From contig JAIPMN010006575.1 of the NCBI GenBank assembly GCA_020650975.1, forward strand, positions 1 to 31,967: DNA of 31,967 bases, given 5' to 3'. The position numbers were made by a program, and so were the translations under genes. Under the pieces are notes generated by a model, which worked only from the letters and a program-made list of their open reading frames with translations, was not told the origin of the DNA and made no database searches. Shown piece after piece: positions 12,201 to 24,200 of the stretch; the first letter of the stretch is position 1; each line of letters begins with the position of its first letter. The stretch is from Apostichopus californicus. Its lineage: Eukaryota; Echinodermata; Holothuroidea; Aspidochirotida; Stichopodidae.

Positions 12201-15200
12201 AAGGTTTCGAAATCATATTTCTTTCCATGAAATCCTTATATTAAAGTGAACCATGTTTTTTCTCCAAATGATGTTATTATTGAGAAACAGACTGAGTAAG
12301 CCAGTCTTTCACAGACTGAGTAAGCCAGTCTATCACAGACTGAGTAAGCCAGTCTTTCACAGACTGAGTAAGCCAGTCTATCACAGACTGAGTTAGCCAG
12401 TCTTTCACAGACTGAGTAAGCCAGTCTATCACAGACTGAGTAAGCCAGTCTTTCACAGACTGAGTAAGCCAGTCTTTCACTGAGTTTCAGTGGTCTATCA
12501 TTCTACTTCAACTCTTAGTGTTTTTAATGTTTCAAACAAATAAATAATGAAGTGGTAATTGAGTACTAACCATCTCCCATTTCTTTGTTTGGTATAGTTC
12601 TGTGGATACCGATACAGCCCAGGTGGTATCGCAAGTGCTCTCGGAAATTACAGCCACCAGTGGTAAATCTGTTCCACCCCCAGGGACTGCTGTCACGGTA
12701 ACTTGCCTACATTTGAACCTGCTAGTAAGATGGAATATATGATGTTCCCGACTAAACAAACTTACGAGCAATCTGTTAGCATGATATTTAACCCTGAAAG
12801 GCAAAGATAGGGATGCCGAAGTGATAATCTGTTACAACCAAAATTACACCAGAACGGAAGGAATTAGGAGTATACTTATGTTTTCGAACAAAAGAAAGTT
12901 GTCTGGCTTAACTCTACGAGACCGTATTGGATTTTGGTAATTGGATAAAATCGAAATTAGGAGTAGGGAAATGGTTGTAGGCACAAGGTTCTATCTGTTA
13001 GATTGAACACACCTGATAGATGTCCTTAGTAAGTTTGTAGGGTTTCCAGCTACATGCTAATAGCATCTGACTTGGTCTTAAGGATGTTGAGTTTTTGGTG
13101 CGACTTTGATACCCTGACAGTAAACATTTCCCTTATCACAGACTCAGTTATCTACCCACCACAAATGCATGTCAGCTTGGAAAGAGTTAAAGAGATTGCA
13201 TCTCCTTGAGTCACCAGTCTAGTTTAATATATTCATCCTTATAAGGTCTGTTTTGGTCTGTCTCCCTCTTTTGTGTCCCATTCAAAACTTAAACGTGACA
13301 ACCACTACACTTGCTTTTTGGTTAAAATAAGATACTCTGTTTTATCAACATTTTATCATGTTATAATAGGCCCCTGATCCAGCTCGCATTCTCAGTTTTA
13401 TCAAGATGATAGTTGGGTTCTGTTTTGTACCCTCTTCCCCTCCCACATGCTCTAAAATTAATCATGCTGGCATCATATTATCCGCATCCCCACTCCATCT
13501 TAACTGGATTTCCCATAAATTACAATAATTAAAGGAATCAGATTTGTTTCATCAAAAAGTCTTCAAGTTGTCTTTTATTATTTTCAGGATACTCCAACGG
13601 TGTCGTCCAAACCAGTCGAAGTGCCGACAGTAACATCTCCATTCGTTCAGCCAAGCTTGTCAACAGGTACAGCTAGTACTTAAAGCAGCATTTTGCGTCC
13701 TTTTCTATTATTTTTCTCAACCTCACTGACTCCGCTTTGCCATAACGACATACATAACTAGCTTATCTATTTAAATCTTTCTTCAAATGGTGGCATAAAG
13801 TCAAAAAATTTGCAACTTTCAACTTTGTTTTTCTCCAAGATATTTTCCATTGGGATCCCAATAAACCTCGCCCATAATATGAATATTTAAACACTACGAA
13901 CATCATTGACCAATACGTAATACAACACCATGTTTGATTTGTGTACAGTCTATATGGCAGTTGTACCAGGGAGTTCCATAACAACTCCCTAGTTGTACCA
14001 ACGCAAAGTCTTGAATCTATTTTTAGCAACGGCTCATAACTAAACCTGCATCTCTGATTGGTTGAATTCAAACTAGTGGGTTTGGGGGAACTGTATGCGA
14101 TTAATTTTAAATGTGGAATTTGTCGTGGACACTTTTCTCATTATCTGCAAATATCCTTAATTACTTGCCAATTAATGTTGTTGGCAGGGAAAAACTTGGT
14201 TAATATCTTAGTTTGCTGTTTTGTGATTGATATATGTTTCAAACCCAATGGACATGTCAAAAAAGTAGAAAACAGCGACCAAATGCAAAATGCTGCTTTA
14301 AGAGCAAATTTCATAGCGAATCATTGAGATTCTTAAGTTTGAGGGTTCCATCGTAATCCATACGTTAGCAGCTTCATGCAAGGTTTGGTTCCACAGAAAC
14401 ATTGAGAGTCACACACTTAGTGACTTCAATCTCCCTCCTCCCTTCCCCTTCCCCTCCTCATCCCATCCCCTCTCTCTGCACATGTGGAACTCAAATCAAA
14501 GAATGTTCATAATTTTCCCATTTCTTTTCCTAGTTTACTTGAGTTTTGTGACCACTTTTCTCCAATGGTTTACTGCAATAAGGATATTTTGTAAGGTGAA
14601 ATTTTTCATATTTTACGAAGAAATCCATTTAGATGTTACCAACTTTGAAATCACTCTGTATCGTTTGTCAGTAGGTGCATCTTCGTCGGTCTCCAGTTCT
14701 AGGCCGAGCGCCGTCATTGCTGAAGCTCCAAAGAGTGGGGGCTCCCTACACACTCCTGTGGCAGCATCGACTCCTACAGACACGGCAACAACAGTCCCAC
14801 AATCAACCAAGTTTGATTTTGGCACAAGGAACAACAACGCCAGCACCAGTGTCCCTGGCGGGTTTTTCTTAGGTTAGTATAAGGAGAGGTACAAAATACC
14901 TGCATGTATTGTCATGATAAATTCCTCCATTGTACTTGCCTATAGAAGCAAATGTCGGGGTTTATCACCAAATTTCTAACGATAAAGGTAGTTTTGTACA
15001 TTTTACGCTGGGTTTTATTGAAATCAAAGATATTACTATCTTTCATGTCGTTCGAAATATCTTATTTATTTAAATGTGTTGACTGTACTTGCTGAAAGCA
15101 ACAGTCAGGGTTTATTACCAAAATTATAATGATATTGGCAGCTTTGTGCATTTAACATTAGGTTTTGTGAAATAAACAACATTGCTATCTTTCTATTTCA

Positions 15201-18200
15201 TTTCGAATGTCTTATTTGTTTGCAATATGAGAAGTTAGACTACACTTTTTATTACGTTTTTTTTCCATCATTAAATAACAATACAGTAAAATATAGCTTG
15301 TTGCAACATCTACTTCTACGATCAGTAACTATTTCTTATTTGCTATTATCATTAGTAAAACGTTTACTGTAAATTCCCTGTACTTTTTTATCAACCCTCT
15401 CTAGGTGGTGCTGTTACAGAAAATCCTACAGGGGCCACTGCAGTCTTTGGTGCACCAAAAGCCCAGTCATCACAGGACACGACTCAGACCCCAGAAGCCA
15501 AAGATGGGACCCTAAAGGGGCTTCTAGAGGAAAATCCAACTGACTCAAAGCCTCCAAAATCTGGTAAAGAAACATGGCACAAATAAGTTTCAAAATCTCC
15601 TTATGTGAAGAGTCTTTTTCAGTATTTTTCAGTTTTTCAGTTATATTTTTCAGTATTTTTCAGTTATCAAGGCAGAGCAATCTACAAAAAAAAGAAGTAA
15701 AGATCATGTTTAATAGCCATAAAGTCAAATTGTAATTTATATTAAAAAAGAAAAACTGACAATACTAATCTGATCTTGTTGTGACCATTTAAAATTTTTC
15801 TAGCAAATATGGGGGCCAAATAAAATGGAACCTTCCAAGTCATTGGTCTGAAATGTTAACAATAGTGTTACTCAGCACTTCAAGACAAGGTGCTATGTTG
15901 GGCTCTCAACAGGAACCTCTTGTCCCTCTATCACACCCATATCTTGTACGGCTACGACAGTCCCAGTTCCCAAGAGAGGTTTCAAAAAAGGCTAAAAAAG
16001 AAAGTTTGAAAAGAATGAGAATATTTTGTCTAGCAAGTTATTCTAACCCAGTGACTTCAGGATTAGCAAAAATTAAAGGCTGTCATTTGTATTATGTGAT
16101 CCATATGTTTCACCATGCAGCCCGGCCATTTTGCCTTCTTACAGTGCAATCTGTATGATTATCACAGCAACTCCCTGTACCTCCCCAATTTTCCACATCA
16201 ATCTCAATAAAAGTAAAACTACACTTTTCTTCAATACTACAATGTATAGTATTTTCCCCCTAACATATTGAGCAATGTGTATAAGTTATGAAGTTGTTTT
16301 TACCATCTTGGGGGAGGGGGAGGGGGGCTATACATACAAACCTATAGCTTTCTAAACCACAATAATGCTTCTGGATTTGGGTCTGACTTGTTTTCATGTG
16401 TTTTTATATTATTTATATTTATCTTACCTTCAGGTCCTGTCAGCTCTACACCGCAGGGTAATATTGCAACAGCCACACCACCCGCAGCTCCGATCAATTT
16501 TTCGTTTGCGTCCAGTTCGTCTAAGTTTGGGTTCGGGGGATCTAACAGTGGATTCTCCTTCAGTCAGAAGGCCTCTACCACCCCAAATGCTGAGACATCG
16601 TCTGCTTTTGGACAATCAGCATCCATAATTGCAACGCCTTCGTCTCAGCAGTCAGAAGCAGTTCCGGCCTCAATAGCTTCGTCGACAGTAGAAACGGAAG
16701 CCGCCGGACCCTTTGTATTTCCGGTGTCTAAACCATCGCTAGGTACTGATTCAGCATCCGGTTTTGCTCCTGGTGGCACGCCTAATCTCTTCGGAGGAAG
16801 CACCCCAAGCGGCTCAACGCTGACGTCTGTTCCGGCCGCGGCTGTTGTTACCACCTCTGCTGCGAGCACTCTAGTTGTTAGCAGTGCAACGGCCACCTCT
16901 TTATTCGGCAACCAGGCACCTACCATACCCCAAACCACATCTGCATTTTCATTTTCATTTGCGGGACAGGCTACCCCTGTGACTGTAAGTGCTCCATCAT
17001 CTGGGTTTTCTTTCGCTCCGACCAGCAGCAGTGGCGCGATCATGTCGAGCACTTCTGCTACCGGTACGACCCCCTCGCTTTTCTCGACCGCTACCACATC
17101 CGCTGCTCCGACGACAACAGAGGCTTCAGGATTCTCATTCACTTCGACCTCGTCTGGGCAATCGTTGTTCGGTGGTTCGGGTGGAGGGAGACCACTGTTT
17201 GGATCTCCTGCAACGACCACCAAACCAAGTTTGTTTGGACAACCCGCTAGCACTTCAGGTTTGTAAAATGTTGTAATATTTAACAGATGCAAGGTTTAGT
17301 TTTGATTATGGTCAATTATAAATATGAGGAATGTTTTTGTTTTTACCTTTGACCTATGTACATCATGACGTCGAGAGTTGGCGAGAGGCAGATTATTCGG
17401 CTGGTTTCTCTCTATTGTTGTAGTGTCTCTATTGAACAAGTCTGTGTTTGTGAGTGATTTTTGTTATACTATAAACTATAAACCCAATTTCCCAACTTTA
17501 TTTTAAATTAATTTTACTACAGAAATGTTTCATTTCTTTTATATCAAAACATGCCTACAGAAAGGGTGGCTTTCTGAAACAAACAAACAATCTGAAAATA
17601 TTTCAATCATTCTTCCGCTCGGTTTACAGTTTGTTTACAAGTTGATCAACATTCTTTACCTTGACAGCTTTTGTAGTTTCTAGTACCACAACAACAAGCT
17701 CTGGTGGTGGATTTTCTTTTGGACAGCCTACCACAACCAGCCAATCATTCTTTGGCCAGCCTACATCCACAACTCAGTCAGTGTTTGGTGGTCAGCCATC
17801 TCCATTCGGTACGGCATCAGCATCTTCTCCGTTCGGTCAAAAGTCAGGTTAGTCTGCATGCGTTTTGATACGAAGGTCAGAGGTCATATGCTTTATAGGA
17901 GTTATAGGGGAAGTATTTGCACAGCAATGCACAATATCAATACAGCCCTTGTAATGGTACTTCATCACAGGAATAGAAAATTGTTGAAAAATGAAGGTTA
18001 TATTTACAGTTTTGGGGTAGTGATTCTCTGTTGTTTTCCTTTTTATTAATAAACATTTCGTGGAGTTGCCTTTTATCTTGACGACATTCGACAGCAAAAT
18101 TTTTTTCGGTTGAATTTTGTTTGTATTCATGGGAACACTATGGGCTTTATGATTAGTGGATATAGGTTATGAAAGTACAAACAATAACATCTGGGAGGCA

Positions 18201-21200
18201 TTAGGTCCTTTTTGGTGTTATTATTTATCAAATTCTAGGCCAAACGGTTTAAAAAATTTAAAGGTTTGTTGGACTATTGCAGTATTAGTTTTGGAATTGT
18301 CATTGTTTGTGCTCAAGGAGAGTCTCAATTATTTATTAAAAATCTGAAAAGAAAATACCAAATATGTCTCAAGTTGATGCTTTAAACCAGCAGCCCTAAG
18401 TTTTGTTTCCTCATTCTCCTTCTCCTTCTCCTTCTCCTTCTCCTTCTCCTTCTCCTTCTCCTTCTCCTTCTCCTTCTCCTTCTCCTTCTCCTTCTCCTTC
18501 TCCTTCTCCTTCTCCTTCTCCCTCTCTTTCTCTTATTCTTATTCTTCTCCTTATCCTCCTCCTCCTTCTCCTCCTTCCCCTCCTTCCCCTCCTTCCCCTC
18601 CTCCTCTTCCTTTCTCCTTCTCCCTCTCTTTCTCTTATTCTTCTCCTTATCCTCCTCCTCCTTCTCCTCCTTCCCCTCCTCCTCTTCCTTTCTCCTTCTC
18701 CCTCTCTTTCTCTTATTCTTCTCTTTATCCTCCTACTCCTTCTCCTCCTTCTATTTCTCATATTCTCTTCCTTCTCCTACTCCTTCTCCTCCTTCTTCAA
18801 TTTCTCATATTCTCCTCCTCCTTCTCCTCCATCTCATCCTCCCTCTCTTTCTCTTATTCTTCTCCTTATCCTCCTACTCCTTCTCCTCCTTCTCCTTCTA
18901 TTTCTCATATTTTCTTCCTTCTCCTACTCCTTCTCCTCCTCCTTCAATTTCTCATATTCTCCTCCTCCTTCTCCTCCATCTCATCCTCCCTCTCTTTCTC
19001 TTCTTCTTATTCTTCTCCTTATCCTCCTACTCCTCCTCCTCCTTCGCCTTCTCCTTCAATTTCTCATATTCTCTTCCTCCTTCTACTCCATCTCATCCTC
19101 CCTCTCTTTCTCTTATTCTCCACCTTCTCCTCCTGCTACTACTCATCCTCGTTTCATCTTACTCCTCTTTTTGTTTTGTGCGAATTGTTCCAGCATTTGG
19201 ACAGGCACCAGTGTCATCGACCACAGCTCCCACTGGGCTCTTCAGTCAACCTACTGCTAGCAATACCAGTGCTGGACCCTTTGGGACATCCACCCCTGCA
19301 GCAACCACAGCTTCAGGACAGACCCCTTCGGTGGGTGTGAGCTTTGGAGGTTAGTAAACATTTTAAGAAAAATAGGGTTGTAGCTTCTGTGGACAAAAGA
19401 AAGAACAGACAATGAAAGCAGTAACTTGTTGATCTAATTGTCATTTGTAGTTCAATTCTGCTCCTGAAATATTGATAATATCCTGTATAAATTCTTCTAT
19501 TTGGGATGTAATGTATTCTGCAATAATCTGTGCAGTCACCCAGGGATAGTTACAAGAACAGCTGCTTTTCTTTGACTGAGCAATTAAATATTCAAATACT
19601 TGAGAGCTGTGAGGTATTATGGCTTCTTGTAGAGTTGTGCAATACGAATTGCAGTATTTACAAGAAATTCTTTACCAGAAACCAGTGATCATGGAAAGCA
19701 TACACTGACAGCTTGACAAAACTGCAAGGTTCATTTACACAGCCTCCGTAAACGACCACGAGTTTGTGAAATAGTTTGCACGTACAGCTCGAAACTTACT
19801 TTCTCTGGAAGCTGATTACATGTTTGTGATCGGAGACATCCGAACCTTCCACCCCGGGTAAACTTGTAAAGCGATTAATGACCAATTAAGGACATACAAA
19901 ACTTTGTAGCCGTACCAGTTTCCTGTTATTAACTGTTAGTTTCGTTATAGGGTAAGCAAAACCAGATTGGGTTACAGTTACATTTCCTGTGTAGACTCTC
20001 CAAGTGACATGATTTCACAAAGTGTGATGCACTCAGCAGATTTCACAGGGACCTCTTCATGTTTTTTTCTTTCAAATCGCGTGACACATGTATCCAAAAC
20101 TTGTTTGCTGTAGATCAAATATTTTAAAGTAGCCTTTTGTTGACTTTTAATTTGATCAATATTTCTTTATATTTTTCCATATTAACTGAAAGTCCTATTA
20201 AGATTTACTCAGCTTCCCTTCTTGCATTCTATATGTGGTTTATATTTTTATCATGAAAAAAAAAAAAGGTGTTTGGGCAATCAAACTTTGAGAATTCATT
20301 AATCATTTAACTTGATAAACTTCACATGATGGTAAAACTCTAGGCACCGGGTGTCTCAGGTCCCTGTCATTCAAACTGGGTCTTCGAAACCCTTCCCTTG
20401 GGCTCCACAATAGTTTGAAAGAGTCTGCAAAAATTTCTGAAGAAATCAAACTTCGGGGGGGGGGGGGGGGNNNNNNNNNNTCCCTTGGGCTTCACAATAG
20501 TTTGAAAGAGTCTACAAAAATTTCTGAAGAAATCAAACTTCGGGGGGGGGGGGGGATAAAACTTGAACGTGAATTGCTTCAAACATTGCAAAATAGTGCC
20601 AAATAATGCAAACTTGTGCAATTGAGCAAGCTTAATCATATGAAGATATCTCAAAGGGGTCAACGAGGTCAAAAAGTTTGACCGCAAGGATTGTCGATCA
20701 ACAGATTTGCAATCTTATAACATGAGTACTATTTACCAGGTTTTATAGCGAAAAAGATACTTTAGTTTTCAAGGGTAAGTATTTTCTGTCATACCTTCTG
20801 GATAAAGCTGACATTGGTTTGGCAAGAAAAAAGTCACAAAGAAAGTGTCTCTTGTTTTAATATGTTTTGGTCTGTCTAGCATTCTTGACTGACCAGACAG
20901 TTACAACAGGCATTTAATACAAGGTCTGATTTAAGCATATCACACTCTCGGAGGCATCTGCAAGACAAGTTGTCAAAACTGTTATTAAAGCAAATTACCG
21001 CTAATGTACTCCTCAACGGTCTAGGAGACATTTATAATCATTGCGTGAATCAGGATAACGGGAAGTAGAGTTGAAACAAAAATGGCTGATTCAACCCAAG
21101 ACTATAGGTCACTTTCCTTCTGTTGCTACTGCAGTTTTGTTTATGTACATTGTGAACTTTGATTTTCCTGGCTTGTTATTTGTAGGTGCCTTTGGCCTAG

Positions 21201-24200
21201 GAGGAAAACCTAACCCAGAGGCAGCTAAGACCAATCCGTTTGGCGTCGCGGCTTCGACCGCCGGAGGATCTGGTCTCTTTGGTGGAAGTAAATTGAAAAC
21301 TTTTGCAATTTTTTTTGTAAAATTGATTGAATCATTCATAAGTGTAGCAAACATCTGACGATGGTTTCATGATGATGAGACGATTCTAAAATGTCAGGTT
21401 TATGTATTATGTATTTATTTATTATCGACCTGAAAAGTGCAGTTAATTTAATGTGCCAAGCAGCTATCTGTGGATTTGGAGAAAGCTCAGATGGGACATT
21501 TGTCTGTCAATTGATGAGACCGTTCCAAATGGGAAAACCATGAACAGGCCTATAGAGGGATAAACCCAGCACACTTTAGTCAGCCTGGGTGTGAATCATT
21601 GGCCTCCCTAGATGCTGCAACTGCCTATACATTCATGCAACTGTGACCTTTAGTCCTCGTCAGGTCGGGCGGTGTGTGCGTGCGCTTTACGCCTATGACC
21701 CAGCAAGATTTAAGGGTTGAAGTCATGCGCTTCAGTTTTGGAAACTCAACATGAAGCTTTTACCTTTATACTGGCTGTTGGCAGATTCAGCTAGTTTCAA
21801 CAAATGTAACCAATGCAGGGAATTAATCTTTCATTTGACCTAAATGAGCATCGGACATGTTGTGTTTGTGAGGGGGGGTGGGGAAGGGGGGGTCAGTTGC
21901 ATGACTGGGGGGTCCTTATGATTATCACAAATAAGTTCACCACAGTCAAACTGAGGAAAGGTCACATTTCCAGTCCATCGACTTTTTGACTGATTCTGGT
22001 GTGAAGTGAAAAATATGGTGTTTGTAATTACAGTAATGAATTGGATTGACCAGTCACCCCCTTAATAAAGTCGTCTCAGCAGAAGCATAAGTGGCGAGAA
22101 CAAACAAATTTTAATTTGCCGTTCACATTTCTTTTCACAATTCCTAGCTACCACTCTGTTCGGTGGTCAAGGACCTAAAGCATTTGGTTCTCCAACCGGC
22201 TCTGGTGAGTATAACAACTTCGACAAGACTCATTTCTTTTCCTGTTCAACTCGCTGGGGTTTTTTTTCTCTGTTTTCTTTTCCTGTTCAACTAGCTGTTT
22301 TTTTTTCTCTGTTTCGGTCACTTTGGTGACCAGTGCTTTGGTCAAAAGAAAACAAAAGAGCTTGAACTTGAATGGTTAGACCTTTCGATATAGAGATGAT
22401 AAAACAGCCCACCCAAGGAGTTTGGCAATGATATCGACCCCTTCGGAAATCCCTCGAAAAATCGTTCTACGTTAATGCCGGCTTTTCCATTCATTATGTG
22501 GCAAGTAGCTACTGGGAGGGTTGAAACAACAAATTAAAAAATTGTATTTACCATGATTTATACAAGGATGATCTTGCCTTAATTTAAGTTACTTTCATTG
22601 TGAGAGGAAATAATATTTTGTAGTTTACCTTTGGTCAGTACTCTTTAGGCAGAGTGCCCGGACAGAACAGAGGAAGAGAGTTTCTCATGCGACTATAATT
22701 GCCTCGAATGAAAGTGAAAACTTCGCTAACTGCATTTTGATCGTGTCAACATTTTTGAAGGTTTATCTTTCTGTAATCTGTTCGGCTACCTTCGTTATTT
22801 CGTGTTCCTCTGGTTTCCCACGAGTTTTGATTTCAATCGATCCTCCGAGATCAGAGATTCATGCTTTGCTTTTGTCAGTCGTGGAATTTAGGACCAAACA
22901 AAAATGCATGTATCAAAGAATGTCATCTTTAATATGCTCCCATCTTGAGCAAGGCTTTTGCCCAGGCACATGTCCAGGGTTCCATCGGACATTCTGTTAA
23001 AAAAAAGAAAAAAACGGGTAACAAGAGGAGCCGGTCAAAAAAGAAATAAAATAAAGCAGAAGACGAAGAAATAAATAAATAAATAAATAAAAAATTTGAC
23101 TTCATTTTTAGCCATTGATGCAATCTTTGCACTGCAGTACATTTTCTCATGGTTTATACTCATCAGCGAGGGTTTAACAGAATCGTGATGTATTTTTTTA
23201 ATAAGTTTTATATCAAAGAATTGGGAATAATTTATCCAATATCTTGTAGCGAACTGCTTATGCAAAATCACCAAGTTGCTACAAAAAGGCAAAGCTGGTG
23301 TAGTAGTTTTTGTGCACTGCACAATACCATTTTCAGTATTGTAGTAGATACAGTATTCCTAAACCTGAAAGCAAAACTTGAACACTTAATTAATAATAAT
23401 AGTAAACAATGATAATTAGGCAGTCATTTTTACGACTCTTAAGCGACCACGAATGTGGGAGAAGCACGCAACAGATCACAAAAAGAAAACCTTCAAGAAT
23501 GTTTTCGGATGGGAAAACCGTAGATTGCTCTTGGATGAAAAACCCACCTTACTATGACCCGGCCAGGCATCGAACCCGGAATCTTCCAGTTGCTAAGCCG
23601 CATCACTTCAAATGCTACCTGCCTTTTCGGCTACTCGTATAAATTAGAACAGATGCATACTTCATAAGTTTTTGATGGGAAATTCTTCACTCGCTTGAAA
23701 ATCTGTTTTTAAATGATGCCACCCTTTGGTTCATTACCAATCTCCATCAAAGGAAAGTTTGCAAGTAGTGTGAGGAGTGTGTGGCATTCCCAACCCCCCC
23801 CCCACCACCTCCACTTAGACCCCTCCCCTAGGCTGCAAGATTCACTGTTTGACATCCTATTTCTGACCAAGGTCCTGCTGTCCAGTATCAAATAGGTTTA
23901 GAAATTTACTTCCACATTTTGCTGCACATATAAAAAGAAAACATGGGGAGTTGTAGTATGTTTATCTGCAGTTTTAATATTTGAAAATAATATTCTATAT
24001 ATGTGTCATGATATTCCATGTTAAAAATGATAAAACATCGTATTCAATATCATTATTCTGAAAGCGTGCATGCGAAGATTGTCATACAAAAAAGAGATTG
24101 GAATTTCATAATGTCTAGATTTACACATCTATAAAAGACAAGCATTGAACAAATGAAAATTGTGATCGCTACAGCGCTCATGAGGGAAACTAAAGTGATC

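Noticed and set aside
12277-12480. 67-codon minus-strand frame of eight-residue DWLTQSV(K/I) repeats
   Set aside because: A direct result of a 24-bp minisatellite with no stop in that frame. No start context or flanking coding sequence.
12288-12480. CRISPR-like array
   Set aside because: The spacing part is only 4-5 identical bases, not unique spacers, and the window is a eukaryotic gene.
14482-14674. Extension of exon w17 upstream through the open frame from an ATG at 14482
   Set aside because: The upstream part is hydrophobic and AT-rich, unlike the Ser/Thr-rich protein. A good acceptor at 14672/14675 restores the phase required by the previous exon.
16645-17292. 215-codon open frame on the minus strand
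   Set aside because: It lies entirely antisense to the large FG exon. GC-rich Ser/Thr/Ala codons on the sense strand leave few stops on the other strand. No splice or domain support.
18411-18761. Arg/Glu/Gly repeat protein on the minus strand, and a Ser-Pro/Leu repeat frame on the plus strand
   Set aside because: Both are translations of the CT-hexamer microsatellite; no conserved domain and purely intronic.
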